From an uncultured Bacilli bacterium (GTDB lineage Bacteria > Bacillota_I > Bacilli_A > RF39 > UBA660): a DNA stretch of 64,000 bases. The stretch lies in the NCBI GenBank assembly GCA_947626565.1, contig CANQSQ010000004.1, positions 1-64,000 on the forward strand. The letters run 5' to 3'. This document shows, piece after piece, positions 16,326 through 26,098 of this stretch. The notes beneath the pieces are model-generated. The model made no database searches. It saw only the letters and a list, made by a program, of their open reading frames with translations, and was not told the DNA's origin. Position 1 is the first letter of the stretch, and each line of letters opens with the position of its first letter. A program made the translations under genes and the position numbers.

Positions 16326-17723
16326 ATGAAATATGATGTTGTCATTATTGGTGCTGGACCAGCTGGCCTTTTTAGTGCCTATGAATTGATTACTAAAAAT
16401 GCAAAATTGAAAATAGCTATTCTTGATAAAGGAAGTCGTGTAAAAAATAGAGTATGTCCTATGAATAAATTAAAAGTACCTTGTCAAAATTGTAATCCTT
16501 GTGCCATTTTAGCTGGCTATGGTGGAGCCGGTACTTTCTCTGATGGTAAACTTAATTTTATACCTCGTTTAGGTAAAAGTGATTTAACAAAATATATGAG
16601 TGAAAGTGAAGCCTACGAATTAATTGATGAAACGGAAGCAATTTTTAATAAATTTAAGATGGACTCTAAAGTATATCCTTCTAATATGACTGAGGCTAAT
16701 GAAATTCGTAAGAAAGTTGCGATTGCTGGTGCTAAACTTTTACTTATAAAACAAAAGCACTTAGGCAGTGATCATTTACCTGAATATATTGAAGGTATAA
16801 GTACTTTTCTTGAAGAAAAAGGCGTCACTCTCTATGAAAGAACCAATGTTACAGATATTAAAACTATAAAGGAAGATCATCATGAAATTACTTATCTACT
16901 AGGTTCTAAAGAAAACACCATAACGGCTAAAAATGTTATTGTTGCTCCTGGTAGAACGGGAGCTAAATGGATTCAAGAATTAGCTGATAAGTATAATATT
17001 CCTTATTTATCACAAAGTATTGAAATAGGCGTTCGTGTAGAAGTTAGAAAAGACATAATGGAAGATTTAACCAATGTTATTTATGATCCTACCATTTTTA
17101 TTAAAACAAAAACTTATGGTGATGAAATAAGAACCTTTTGTACCAATCCTGGTGGCTTTGTGGCTAAAGAAAATTACTATGGTTATATCTGTGTAAATGG
17201 TCATGCTTTAAAAGATATAAAAAGTAATAATACCAATTTTGCTTTTATCTCCAAAGTAAATTTAACTCAACCAGTTACTAATACTCGTGAATATGGTGAA
17301 TCAATTGCTAAAATAGCTAATGTTCTAGGTGATGGCAAACCTATTATTCAATCTTTAAAAGATTTACGCAGTGGTAGACGTAGTGAATGGCATCGTCTTA
17401 AAAAAGGCTTTATTGAACCTACCTTAAAAGATTGTGTAGCCGGTGATTTAGCCCTTGTCATGCCTCATCGTATTATTACTAATATTTTAGAAGGACTAGA
17501 AACTCTTGATAAGATAATTCCTGGTGTTGCTAATGATGACACACTACTATATGGACCAGAAATAAAGTTCTTTAGTAATGAAATTGAAACAGATAACAAT
17601 TTTAAACTTCAAACCGCCAATATTTACTTTGTCGGTGATGGAGCTGGTAAAGCTGGTAATATTGTCACGGCTGCTGCTACAGGCTTAATTGCTGCTAGAA
17701 ATATTTTAGAAAGGATGAAGTAA
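16326..17723 (+). CDS. FAD-dependent dehydrogenase-like flavoprotein (COG2509 type)
   Basis: About 465 residues. An N-terminal FAD-binding motif IIGAGPAGLFSAYEL, a Cys-rich stretch (VCPMNKLKVPCQNCNPCA) and C-terminal VGDGAGKAGNIVTAAATGL are the hallmarks of the COG2509 family of uncharacterised FAD-dependent dehydrogenases. The substrate is unknown. ATG 16326 is chosen because AAGGAGGTGA (16308-16317) sits 8 bases away. A TTGACA-like -35 is not evident, but TTAAAATAA around 16300 may be the -10. The cyclophilin gene starts one base after its stop. Confidence 0.75.
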   Translation: MKYDVVIIGAGPAGLFSAYELITKNAKLKIAILDKGSRVKNRVCPMNKLKVPCQNCNPCAILAGYGGAGTFSDGKLNFIPRLGKSDLTKYMSESEAYELIDETEAIFNKFKMDSKVYPSNMTEANEIRKKVAIAGAKLLLIKQKHLGSDHLPEYIEGISTFLEEKGVTLYERTNVTDIKTIKEDHHEITYLLGSKENTITAKNVIVAPGRTGAKWIQELADKYNIPYLSQSIEIGVRVEVRKDIMEDLTNVIYDPTIFIKTKTYGDEIRTFCTNPGGFVAKENYYGYICVNGHALKDIKSNNTNFAFISKVNLTQPVTNTREYGESIAKIANVLGDGKPIIQSLKDLRSGRRSEWHRLKKGFIEPTLKDCVAGDLALVMPHRIITNILEGLETLDKIIPGVANDDTLLYGPEIKFFSNEIETDNNFKLQTANIYFVGDGAGKAGNIVTAAATGLIAARNILERMK

Positions 17724-17724
17724 A

Positions 17725-18408
17725 ATGCTAAAAAAATTTTTATTAATAATTTTAATATTACTAACACCTGTTCTTTTTACAGGTTGTAATGATAAGGAGA
17801 AAGAAATGAAAGAAGATTTATTAAATATTGATTATAATGTTGAAGGAAATACTGCTCAATTAAATGCTTATGAAACTGAAAATCCTGTTGCTGCTTTATA
17901 CATAAAAAATTATGGTTCTGTTGTTATCGAATTATATCCTGATATAGCTCCTAATACTGTCAATAATTTTATTTCCTTAATTAAAGCTGGATTTTATGAT
18001 AATAATACTTTTCATCGTTTAGTACCTGGTTTTGTTCTTCAAGGAGGAGATCCAACTGGTACTGGTACTGGTGGACCTGGTTATACTATTAAAGGAGAAT
18101 TTAGTTCTAATGATTTTCCTAATAACTTAAAACATGAAGAAGGTATCGTTTCTATGGCTCGTAGTTCTGATCCTGATAGTGCTGGTAGTCAATTTTTTAT
18201 CATGTTAGCTTCTGCTGAACATTTAGATGGCGAATATGCTGCTTTTGGTAAAGTTATTGCTGGTCTAAATACTATAAAAAAGATTGAAAGTACCGAAGAA
18301 GTTGCTAATCAACAAACAGGTCAATTAAAAAATAATTTAACCCTAAAAAAAGCCTTAATTGACTTAAAAGGCAAAGAATACCCTGAAGTAGAAAAAATTA
18401 CTGAGTAA
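17725..18408 (+). CDS. Lipoprotein cyclophilin-type peptidyl-prolyl isomerase
   Basis: 227 residues. A lipoprotein signal ends in LFTGC with Cys21 as the lipidated residue, so the protein is anchored outside the membrane. The cyclophilin domain (about 55-215) carries 'FHRLVPGFVLQGGDP', 'GSQFFIML' and 'LDGEYAAFGKV', the active-site region of the family. It would help fold exported proteins. It directly follows the flavoprotein gene and ends at a bidirectional terminator. Confidence 0.88.
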   Translation: MLKKFLLIILILLTPVLFTGCNDKEKEMKEDLLNIDYNVEGNTAQLNAYETENPVAALYIKNYGSVVIELYPDIAPNTVNNFISLIKAGFYDNNTFHRLVPGFVLQGGDPTGTGTGGPGYTIKGEFSSNDFPNNLKHEEGIVSMARSSDPDSAGSQFFIMLASAEHLDGEYAAFGKVIAGLNTIKKIESTEEVANQQTGQLKNNLTLKKALIDLKGKEYPEVEKITE

Positions 18409-18410
18409 AG

Positions 18411-18443
18411 AAAAAATTATTTGCAACGCGCAAATAATTTTTT
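18411..18443. terminator. Bidirectional terminator between cyclophilin and dCMP deaminase genes
   Basis: A 14-bp stem (AAAAAATTATTTGC at 18411-18424 with its complement at 18430-18443) with a 5-base loop. A runs and T runs on both sides serve the two convergent genes. Confidence 0.85.
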
Positions 18444-18987
18444 AGTCTATATACTTAATTACTTCATCAGGTTTTAATGATAAACGTAATACTTTTTGGG
18501 ATTGTTTATTAAGTTGTCTATAAGTAACTCCACATATATCAAATATATGTTTAGAAGCCTTTGTTTCATCACTATCTGCATACTTATCTGATAAATAAAT
18601 AACTTCCTTTATACCAGCTTGAACAATGTCTTTAGCACATTCATTACAAGGAAACAAATCTACATATATTTTAGCTCCTACTAAATCTTTTCGACTACCA
18701 CGATAGTTACCAATAGCATTTCTTTCCGCATGACAAACATATAGATATTTAGTATTTAATGGATCTCCCTCACGATTCCAAGGAAACAAATCATCATCAA
18801 AATTGTTAGGAGCGCCATTATAACCAATTGATAAAATGCGATTATCATCACCTACAATACAAGCGCCAACTTGCGTATTAGGATCTTTACTTCTACCAGC
18901 TGACAATTTTGCAATACCCATAAAAAATTCGTCCCACTCTAAATAATCTTTTCTTTTTTTACCTAAAATTTCTTTCTTTAGTTCCAT
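18442..18987 (-). CDS. Deoxycytidylate deaminase
   Basis: 181 residues of the zinc-dependent cytidine/dCMP deaminase fold. The HAERNAI motif supplies the zinc His and catalytic Glu, and LFPCNECAKDI supplies the two zinc cysteines. GACIVGDDNRILSIGYNGAP matches dCMP deaminases (ComEB-like). It would convert dCMP to dUMP for thymidylate synthesis. GGAGG lies directly before the ATG on the minus strand. Confidence 0.85.
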   Translation of the reverse strand: MELKKEILGKKRKDYLEWDEFFMGIAKLSAGRSKDPNTQVGACIVGDDNRILSIGYNGAPNNFDDDLFPWNREGDPLNTKYLYVCHAERNAIGNYRGSRKDLVGAKIYVDLFPCNECAKDIVQAGIKEVIYLSDKYADSDETKASKHIFDICGVTYRQLNKQSQKVLRLSLKPDEVIKYID

Positions 18988-19040
18988 AAAAAACCTCCTA
19001 AAGACATTTTACCATAATTTTTTTAAATGTATATCTAATC

Positions 19041-19069
19041 TTGTCAAAATCTTCCTTTTATGCTATTAT
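19041..19069 (+). promoter_or_regulatory. Promoter of the HEFTH peptidase gene
   Basis: TTGTCA (19041-19046), a 17-base spacer, and TATTAT (19064-19069) lie ahead of ATG 19104. Confidence 0.6.
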
Positions 19070-19103
19070 AAAAAACGTTTTTAAAAAAAGGGGAGAAAAG
19101 CTT

Positions 19104-20399
19104 ATGGCAAACATTAACAATCTCTATTCTTATGACGGTCAAGAATTACTATGCACCTTATTACTACGTGAATATTTTGATAATCACAAAATAAAAAATT
19201 CTTTTTTTTCTTCTCATGAAATATATCAAGCTATTTTAACTTTATATAAATCAACTAACCAATCCCATCCTCTTAAAAATATATCTTATCACGACTTAAA
19301 TAACTGGCTTAAAGACCAATATCGCTATCCACTTTTAACCGACTTAATTCAAAGTGAAATTAATAAATTACCTTACTTAGAACCCAATCCTCAAAATAGT
19401 TCCTTTATTATCCAAAAACTTCCTTCTTTTATTGATATCATTGTCCCCGAAATAACTACCAGCCTAAACAAAGTATCATCTAGTAATTACTCCCAACAAA
19501 TAACTATTCCTAACTTAACTCCCGCTCAATATAATAATCTTTTAAAAAAATTTCTTAGTCAAATAGATCCATCTTTAGACTGGTTTAACTTTTATCAACA
19601 AGCTCTTAAAAATAACCAAATAATTTATGTTGCTAAAGATGATATCGCCACCAAAAAGCAACTTTATAATTTCTTTTCTTTTGCTGATTATAATCTTAAA
19701 TTTACTGATTTACGTTGGAATTTTACTTTTTTTCATCACAATAAGCCTTATCTAATTATTGAAAAAAATCATACTATTCAAGATTTATGGACTTTTATTC
19801 ATGAATTTACTCACTTTATTCAGTACTATACTTGTCTCAGTATTTCTAAAACCCTCGAAGAGTATTCAGCTACTACTTATGAACTTTTATGTCTAGATTT
19901 TTTGCAAAAACTAGGTTATGATGAACAAGCTCTTCAAAAAATAAGTAATTATCGTCACAATAATACTTATCAAACTGGTCTTACTATTCTCCAAATTTTT
20001 AACTATATGGATACTGTTCTTACTAAAGGTAAAATAGCCAAAGAAGAAGAAATAGCTAATGCTCAAAGAGTCATCAATTTCCATAAGCAAAATTTAGCTA
20101 TAGAATATCAAAAAGAACTAACTCAAACATCTCCTTGGCTAAATGATGCTACTAAGTACAGTAATAAGATATGTGATGATTTAATTATTACATTAACTAT
20201 TAATTCAACTTTAGTTAAAGAAAATTTACCATACATTATCGGTCACTTTCTAGCTAATATAACAATTACTCAATTGCAAAATAAAAAATTAACTTTATCT
20301 GATTTAAAACACTTAACTAGTAAATCTAATGATTTAAATTATATTTTTCATAAACTAGGAATTTTTTCTAAAGAACCTGATAGCAAAGAGCATAAGTAA
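19104..20399 (+). CDS. Putative zinc metallopeptidase (HEFTH, M3-like gluzincin)
   Basis: About 431 residues, cytoplasmic (no signal peptide). The zinc motif FIHEFTHFIQYY (His233, Glu234, His237) is followed 15-23 residues later by 'LEEYSATTYELL'. This resembles the Glu ligand helix of oligoendopeptidase F-type (M3) enzymes. The rest of the sequence is diverged and shorter than PepF (about 600 residues), so this is at most a distant relative. ATG 19104 is chosen for the AAGGGGAG site at 19088-19095. The gene is monocistronic, followed by the T-box unit. Confidence 0.55.
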   Translation: MANINNLYSYDGQELLCTLLLREYFDNHKIKNSFFSSHEIYQAILTLYKSTNQSHPLKNISYHDLNNWLKDQYRYPLLTDLIQSEINKLPYLEPNPQNSSFIIQKLPSFIDIIVPEITTSLNKVSSSNYSQQITIPNLTPAQYNNLLKKFLSQIDPSLDWFNFYQQALKNNQIIYVAKDDIATKKQLYNFFSFADYNLKFTDLRWNFTFFHHNKPYLIIEKNHTIQDLWTFIHEFTHFIQYYTCLSISKTLEEYSATTYELLCLDFLQKLGYDEQALQKISNYRHNNTYQTGLTILQIFNYMDTVLTKGKIAKEEEIANAQRVINFHKQNLAIEYQKELTQTSPWLNDATKYSNKICDDLIITLTINSTLVKENLPYIIGHFLANITITQLQNKKLTLSDLKHLTSKSNDLNYIFHKLGIFSKEPDSKEHK

Positions 20400-20420
20400 A
20401 AAAATTATCTTCAAGAATTA

Positions 20421-20449
20421 TTGAAAAAGACTCTTTCATTTGTTATACT
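20421..20449 (+). promoter_or_regulatory. Promoter of the T-box/HD/valS unit
   Basis: TTGAAA (20421-20426), 17 bases, then TATACT (20444-20449). This puts the transcript start near 20456, just ahead of the T-box stem I. Confidence 0.75.
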
Positions 20450-20455
20450 ACCATT

Positions 20456-20665
20456 GAATGTGATGAACAAGAGGAGTAAACTTTAGTTTATTTTTAGAGA
20501 GCAAATGCTAGGTGTAAATTTGTAATAACTAAAGTTGAAGGTAGCTTGGGAGCAAGATAAGTGAACTAATAGTAAGTTATCTCGGATAATTCCGTTAAAG
20601 ATTCAAAGTATAATATAAGGTGGTACCACGAACACTTCGTCCTTAGGGATTGAAGTGTTTTTTTT
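20456..20665 (+). promoter_or_regulatory. T-box riboswitch leader, probably valine-specific
   Basis: The leader has the conserved T-box core AAGG then TGGTACCACG at 20617-20630, then CGTCCTT. A terminator follows (AACACTTC 20631-20638 with GAAGTGTT 20652-20659 and a T run). Stem I has an AGTA element followed by AACTTTAGTT, which pairs with AACTAAAGTT. The triplet after this helix (GTT in 'AAAGTTGAAGG') sits where the specifier codon lies in glyQS-type leaders and reads Val. Uncharged tRNA-Val would favour the antiterminator and expression of the HD gene plus valS. The specifier assignment is by eye. Confidence 0.85.
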
Positions 20666-20675
20666 AGGAGGAGTT

Positions 20676-21422
20676 ATGGAAGAAGCTAAAAAGACCTTTT
20701 TACAATATACCAAACCCTATTTACCTTTAGGGGAAAATATAGATTTAAAAATTAAACATACTTTTCGGGTCGTCTCTTTATGTGAAGCAATAGCTAAAAA
20801 GAAAAATCTATCTAAAGAAGAAATAGAAATTGCTAAATTATGTGGTATATTACACGATATAGCTAGATTTGAACAATATAAAAGATATCAAACTTTTTCT
20901 GATTTAAATAGTATTGATCATGGTGACTTAGGAGTAAAAATCTTAAAAGAAAATAATTTTATTCGTAAATTTATAAAAGATGACTCTCTAGATACTTTAA
21001 TATTTAAAACTATAAAGTATCATAATAAATATCAACTTCCCAAAAATTTAACGGCTCAAGAAAAATTATTTTGCAATATAGTACGTGATGCTGATAAAAT
21101 TGATATTTTATATTTATATACCATTAAAGATATTAAAATAGACGTTGAAAATGATATCTTTTCTGCTGAAATTATAGACCAATTAAAAAATGAATCAGTA
21201 ATAAATAGAGCAACTCTTAAAACTAAAGCTGATAGATTAGCTGTATCATTAGGTTTTCTTTTTGATATAGCCTTTAAAGAAAGTATGGCTATTTTAAAGG
21301 AAAAAGATTATCTTAATAAAGAAATAGATATTTATATGCAAGAAGATATTAATCCTAAATTAAAAGAACAACTAGAAGAAATAAGGACTATTATCAAAAA
21401 TTATATAGATAGGAGCTTATAA
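20676..21422 (+). CDS. HD-domain metal-dependent phosphohydrolase
   Basis: About 248 residues. The HD signature is complete: His in 'KIKHTFRVV', His-Asp in '[11 protein letters not shown]', 'DHGDLG' and Asp in '[10 protein letters not shown]'. Such proteins hydrolyse phosphates of nucleotides or cyclic nucleotides, and the substrate is not identifiable here. ATG 20676 follows AGGAGG (20666-20671), which overlaps the end of the T-box terminator. It lies between the T-box and valS with one base to valS, so its expression follows valine-tRNA charging. Confidence 0.8.
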   Translation: MEEAKKTFLQYTKPYLPLGENIDLKIKHTFRVVSLCEAIAKKKNLSKEEIEIAKLCGILHDIARFEQYKRYQTFSDLNSIDHGDLGVKILKENNFIRKFIKDDSLDTLIFKTIKYHNKYQLPKNLTAQEKLFCNIVRDADKIDILYLYTIKDIKIDVENDIFSAEIIDQLKNESVINRATLKTKADRLAVSLGFLFDIAFKESMAILKEKDYLNKEIDIYMQEDINPKLKEQLEEIRTIIKNYIDRSL

Positions 21423-21423
21423 T

Positions 21424-23961
21424 ATGTTAGATAAAAAATATAATCATTTAGAAGTAGAAAAAGACAAATATGAGTATTGGAAAAGTAAAAATTATTTTGC
21501 TTCTGATACTAAAAGTAATAAGCAACCGTTTTGTATTGTTATTCCACCACCAAATGTTACTGGTAAACTTCATTTAGGTCATGCTTGGGATGTAACTTTA
21601 CAAGACATTATTATTCGTTATAAAAGAATGCAAGGCTATGACTGTTTATGGTTACCGGGTATGGATCATGCCGGCATTGCTACCCAAGCTAAGGTTGATA
21701 AACGTTTAAAAGACCAAGGCCTTAAACCTCGTGAAATGAAAAGGAAAGATTGGCTTCAAAAAGCTTGGGCTTGGAAAGAAGAATATGCTAATACTATTCA
21801 TGAACAATGGGCTAAAATGGGAATTTCTGTTGATTATGATAAAGAAAGATTTACTCTTGATGAAGGTCTAAATAGAGCTGTTAATGAAGTATTTATTAGA
21901 CTCTATGAAAAAGGTTTAATTTATCGTGGTGAAAAAATAATTAATTGGGATCCTGAACAAATGACAGCTCTTTCTAATGAAGAAGTTATTTATAAAGAAG
22001 ATAAAGGTGCTTTTTATCACTTAAAATATTTTATTGAAGGAACTACTGATTATCTAGAAGTCGCAACAACTCGTCCTGAAACTTTATTTGGTGATACTGC
22101 CGTAGCTGTTAATCCTAAAGATAAACGTTATAAACATTTAATTGGTAAAAATGTTATCTTGCCTATAGTAAATAAATTAATTCCCATCATTGGTGATGAA
22201 CATGCTGATCCTGAATTTGGTACCGGTGTCGTTAAAATAACTCCTGCTCATGATCCTAATGACTTTGAAGTAGGTAATCGTCATAATTTAGAAAGAATCG
22301 TAGTTATGAATCTTGATGCTACTATGAATGAAAAAGCTGGTATCTATCAAGATATGACTCGTGAAGAGTGTCGTCAAGCTTTAGTAAAAGATTTAAAAGA
22401 ACAAGGTTTATTAATAAAAATAAAAGAAATGACTCACTCAGTTGGTCATAGTGAACGTAGTGATGCCGTTGTAGAACCTTATCTATCTAAACAATGGTTT
22501 GTTAAAATGCGTCCTCTAGCTGACCGTGTTCTTAAAAATCAAAAAAATAAAGACACCAAAGTAAATTTTGTTCCTCCTCGTTATGAAAAAACAATGAACC
22601 ACTGGATGGAAATAACATATGACTGGTGTATTTCCCGTCAACTATGGTGGGGACATCGTATTCCTGCTTGGTATAAAGACGATGAAGTAAAGGTTCAAAT
22701 AACTTCTCCAGGTAAAGGTTGGAAACAAGATGAAGATGTTCTAGATACTTGGTTTTCCTCAGCCTTATGGCCATTTTCTACTTTAGGTTGGCCCGATAAT
22801 ACCGAACTTTTACAAAGATATTATCCTAATGACGTTTTAGTAACAGGTTATGATATCATTCCTTTTTGGGTTAATAGAATGACCTTTCAAGGTTTAGAAT
22901 TTACTGGTAAAAGACCCTTCAAAGACTGCTTAATTCATGGCCTTATTCGTGATAAAGAGGGACGTAAAATGTCTAAATCCTTAGGTAATGGTGTTGATCC
23001 TATGGATGTTATAGATACTTATGGAGCTGATTCTCTTCGTTATTTCTTAACCACCAATTCCGCTCCTGGAATGGACTTACGTTATGATGATGATAAAGTT
23101 AAATCTTCTTGGAATTTTATTAATAAATTATGGAATGCTTCTCGTTATGTTTTAATGAATATTGAAGATTTACAAGAACGAAAAATAGTCAAAAAAGAAT
23201 TAACCCTTTATGATAAATGGATTATGACTAAAAAGAATAATCTAATTAAAAATACTATTAAAAATATGGATAAATATAATTTTCATAATGTTGGTAATGA
23301 ACTTTATACCTTTATCTGGGAAGATTTCTGTGACTGGTATATTGAACTAACTAAAGCCAATATGACTATAACTACTAAAACCATTTTACTAGACACATTA
23401 ACAACTATCTTGCAATTACTTCATCCTTTCATGCCTTACGTTACAGAAGAAATATATCAAAAACTTCCTATTAAAGAAACTGAATCTATTATGATTTCTA
23501 CTTATCCAACATATAATAAGAAAGAAGTTTATAAAGAAGAAGCTCTTGAATTAGAAAAAGTTTTAGAAGATATTGTTGCTATACGTAATTTAAAAGCTAC
23601 CAACAAAATTACTAAGAAAGCTTTAGTAAATTTTGAATGTAGTGATCCTTCTTTAATTAATATCTATGCTTCTCAATTAAAAATAACCGAAGCTAATTTA
23701 ACTAGTGATGATCCTGATAATATGATTAGTACTAATTATAAATCAGCTAATATTAATATTACTTATTTCTTTGAAAGAGAAATAATTGACCTAAAAGCTC
23801 AAGAAGAAGAAATCACTAAATTAAAAGCTTCTATTAGTAGACGTCAAAAACTATTAGCTAATGAAAATTATATAAATAAAGCTCCCGCTAACATAGTGGA
23901 ACAAGATCGTCAAAAATTACAAGAAGAACAAGAAAAATTAGCTAACTTACTATCTAAATAA
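21424..23961 (+). CDS. valS: Valyl-tRNA synthetase
   Basis: 845 residues, a class I synthetase. HIGH is present as HLGH in '[15 protein letters not shown]', and KMSKS in '[11 protein letters not shown]'. A CP1 editing domain ([17 protein letters not shown]) and a C-terminal coiled-coil arm of Lys/Glu-rich helices follow. It charges tRNA-Val and edits mischarged Thr. It is controlled by the upstream T-box through the intervening HD gene. Its neighbours valS, SPOR protein and radC keep the order found around valS-spoIIB-radC in Bacillus. Confidence 0.95.
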   Translation: MLDKKYNHLEVEKDKYEYWKSKNYFASDTKSNKQPFCIVIPPPNVTGKLHLGHAWDVTLQDIIIRYKRMQGYDCLWLPGMDHAGIATQAKVDKRLKDQGLKPREMKRKDWLQKAWAWKEEYANTIHEQWAKMGISVDYDKERFTLDEGLNRAVNEVFIRLYEKGLIYRGEKIINWDPEQMTALSNEEVIYKEDKGAFYHLKYFIEGTTDYLEVATTRPETLFGDTAVAVNPKDKRYKHLIGKNVILPIVNKLIPIIGDEHADPEFGTGVVKITPAHDPNDFEVGNRHNLERIVVMNLDATMNEKAGIYQDMTREECRQALVKDLKEQGLLIKIKEMTHSVGHSERSDAVVEPYLSKQWFVKMRPLADRVLKNQKNKDTKVNFVPPRYEKTMNHWMEITYDWCISRQLWWGHRIPAWYKDDEVKVQITSPGKGWKQDEDVLDTWFSSALWPFSTLGWPDNTELLQRYYPNDVLVTGYDIIPFWVNRMTFQGLEFTGKRPFKDCLIHGLIRDKEGRKMSKSLGNGVDPMDVIDTYGADSLRYFLTTNSAPGMDLRYDDDKVKSSWNFINKLWNASRYVLMNIEDLQERKIVKKELTLYDKWIMTKKNNLIKNTIKNMDKYNFHNVGNELYTFIWEDFCDWYIELTKANMTITTKTILLDTLTTILQLLHPFMPYVTEEIYQKLPIKETESIMISTYPTYNKKEVYKEEALELEKVLEDIVAIRNLKATNKITKKALVNFECSDPSLINIYASQLKITEANLTSDDPDNMISTNYKSANINITYFFEREIIDLKAQEEEITKLKASISRRQKLLANENYINKAPANIVEQDRQKLQEEQEKLANLLSK

Positions 23962-23965
23962 ATAT

Positions 23966-24006
23966 TAAAAAGTATATTTGTATTATCTTGCAAATATACT
24001 TTTTTC
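23966..24006 (+). terminator. valS terminator
   Basis: AAAAAGTATATTTG (23967-23980) pairs with CAAATATACTTTTT (23991-24004) and the T run continues. Confidence 0.85.
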
Positions 24007-24069
24007 ATGTTCTTTTATAAATCGACATTTTTTATGAAAAAAAATTGGTACGCTAACAATGGTGATAAT

Positions 24070-24519
24070 ATGAAAAGAACAATAACTATAGGTTTTCTCT
24101 TTACTTTAATTGGTTGCATAATTGGTACTAAAATATATAAATATAATTATACTAGTCTTAACGAAGTTTTTGCGACTAATGATAATTTTTATTTTCTTCA
24201 AGAAGGTGTCTATGCTAATGAAGAAAATCTAACTAACGTCACCAAAAAAATAAATCCCAAAGTAGTTGATTATAATGACCATAAGTATTATGTTTATGTA
24301 GGCATTACCAAAGATGAACAAATAGCTGACCAATTAATAGAAATATATAAAGAAAAAGGTTTAAATCTTTATAAAAAAGTTAAACCTATAAATAATGAAG
24401 AGTTTTTAAATAATGTAGAACAATTTGATTTATTAATTAAAAACTCCAAAACAACAGATGAAATTCTTACAATCGAAGAAGTAATACTAGCTAATTATGA
24501 AGAAATAATAAAAAAATAA
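24070..24519 (+). CDS. SPOR-domain-like membrane protein, possible SpoIIB counterpart
   Basis: About 149 residues. One N-terminal transmembrane helix (residues 5-20) is followed by an external domain. 'YFLQEGVYANEENL' and 'YYVYVGITKDEQIADQLIEIYKEKG' match the two halves of a SPOR peptidoglycan-binding repeat (Q-x-G-x-[FY] then V-x-V-G-x-[FY]). Its place between valS and radC matches spoIIB in Bacillus, a SPOR protein acting at the engulfing septum. Family membership is inferred from pattern and synteny. ATG 24070 is preferred as it follows GGTGAT. Confidence 0.5.
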   Translation: MKRTITIGFLFTLIGCIIGTKIYKYNYTSLNEVFATNDNFYFLQEGVYANEENLTNVTKKINPKVVDYNDHKYYVYVGITKDEQIADQLIEIYKEKGLNLYKKVKPINNEEFLNNVEQFDLLIKNSKTTDEILTIEEVILANYEEIIKK

Positions 24520-24561
24520 GGAAAATGGTTTTTACACCGAATAATATAAATAGAGGTGTCT

Positions 24562-25251
24562 ATGAGTAACTACAAAATAAAAGATCTTCCCTTATTAGAA
24601 AGACCAAGAGAAAGATTAAAAGAAGTAGGGGTTAATAACTTAAGTGATAAAGAATTATTATCGATAGTTTTAAAAACAGGTACTAAAAATAAAAATGTAA
24701 CTGATTTAGCTTTAGATATTTTAACTAACTATGATTTAATTGCGATGAAAGATTTAACGATTAATAACTTAACTGCTATTAAAGGAATAGGGGAGGTAAA
24801 GGCTACTGAATTACTAGCTGCTATAGAATTAGGTAAAAGAATATATACCGCTAAAAAGGATTATTTAGTAACTTATCAAACTCCACAAGAGATTTGGCTT
24901 ACTTTTAAAAGCCTCTTTTATAATCAAAAACAAGAACTATTTTATTGCCTTTACCTAGATAACAAACAAAGACTAATCAGTAAAAAACTTCTTTTTATGG
25001 GTACCATTAATGGTAGTATTACTCATCCTAGAGAAATATTTAAAGAAGCTTATAAAGTAAGTGCTTCCAATATTATTTGTCTTCATAATCATCCATCTAA
25101 TGATATTACTCCCTCTAAAGAAGATATTGCCTTTACTCAAACTTTAATAAAAACAGGTAAAATTCAAGGTATACCTATAATAGATCATATTATAATTGGG
25201 GAAGATAATTTTTATAGTTTTTATGAACATAGTGATATTTTAAATCTTTGA
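24562..25251 (+). CDS. radC: RadC/YeeS-type JAMM protein
   Basis: About 229 residues. An N-terminal helix-hairpin-helix region contains 'LSDKELLSIVLKTGT' and 'LTAIKGIGEVKATELLA'. The C-terminal JAMM metal motif HNHPSNDITPSKED is followed by 'IIDHIIIGEDNFYSF'. The family is called RadC but its DNA-repair role has been questioned and its biochemical activity is unsettled. ATG 24562 sits behind GAGG. It precedes the mreC promoter, as in the maf-radC-mre cluster of Bacilli. Maf itself is not here. Confidence 0.9.
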   Translation: MSNYKIKDLPLLERPRERLKEVGVNNLSDKELLSIVLKTGTKNKNVTDLALDILTNYDLIAMKDLTINNLTAIKGIGEVKATELLAAIELGKRIYTAKKDYLVTYQTPQEIWLTFKSLFYNQKQELFYCLYLDNKQRLISKKLLFMGTINGSITHPREIFKEAYKVSASNIICLHNHPSNDITPSKEDIAFTQTLIKTGKIQGIPIIDHIIIGEDNFYSFYEHSDILNL

Positions 25252-25280
25252 TTGTCGGAAAGAAAAAATTATATTATAAT
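25252..25280 (+). promoter_or_regulatory. mreC-mreD-spoIVFA promoter
   Basis: TTGTCG (25252-25257), 17 bases, TATAAT (25275-25280). It lies at the end of radC and starts the mre unit. Confidence 0.65.
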
Positions 25281-25302
25281 ATAAAAATGAAATGGTGATA
25301 TT

Positions 25303-26097
25303 ATGTATAAAAGAAAAAAGAAAATAAATAATCGTTTAGTTATCACAATAACTTCTCTTGTTATTATAGGTTTAGTTATTATATCTGTTATGTTACAACG
25401 TACTTTTACTCCTGTAGAAGCTTTTTTTAAAGATATAGCTATTACTTGTAATAAGATAATTATGTATCCTTTTACCTGTCTAAATGCTGACAAAGATGAG
25501 AATCAAAATGAAAGTTATCTTATCCAAAAAAATGTCAATGCTTCTTTAGAAAAAGAAATAGCTGAACTAAAAGCTGCCTTAGAGTTAAATTCAACTTTAA
25601 CAGAGTATGATATTGAAAATGCCACTATTTTATCTCGTAATAAGAGTTATTGGTTTAATACTATTACCCTTGATAAAGGTTCATCATCAGGTATAAAAAA
25701 AGATATGGCCGTTATAACTAAAAATGGTCTTCTAGGTAAAATTAGTAAAGTCTCAAAAACCTCTAGTGAACTAAAACTAATTACTTCGGATGATATTAAT
25801 TTTAAAGTAAGTGTCGCTATTAAAACTAATGATACTGATAATTATGCTATTTTAAATGGTTATGATAAACAAACCGGTTTAATTAAAGTTACTGGAATTG
25901 ATAAAACAACCAATGTTAATAAAAATGATGTTGTAGTAACTAGTGGGTTAGGAGGACTTTTCCCTGGTGGTATATACATCGGTACAGTTGAAAAAATAGA
26001 AAGTGATAAATACAATCTTAGTAAAACCCTTTATATTAAGACTATGCAAGACTTTAATAATATCCATTATGTCACTATCCTAAAGGAGAAGAAATAA
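25303..26097 (+). CDS. mreC: Rod shape-determining protein MreC
   Basis: 264 residues: a basic N terminus, one transmembrane helix (about 13-30), a coiled-coil segment (about 70-95) and two beta-rich domains. 'ATILSRNKSYWFNTITLDKGSSSGIKKDMAVI' and 'DVVVTSGLGGLFPGGIYIGTVEKI' are the MreC signatures. It links the cytoskeleton to cell-wall synthases outside the membrane. mreB, which normally precedes it, is absent between radC and mreC, so it must be elsewhere or missing. mreD follows after one base. Confidence 0.93.
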   Translation: MYKRKKKINNRLVITITSLVIIGLVIISVMLQRTFTPVEAFFKDIAITCNKIIMYPFTCLNADKDENQNESYLIQKNVNASLEKEIAELKAALELNSTLTEYDIENATILSRNKSYWFNTITLDKGSSSGIKKDMAVITKNGLLGKISKVSKTSSELKLITSDDINFKVSVAIKTNDTDNYAILNGYDKQTGLIKVTGIDKTTNVNKNDVVVTSGLGGLFPGGIYIGTVEKIESDKYNLSKTLYIKTMQDFNNIHYVTILKEKK

Positions 26098-26098
26098 T

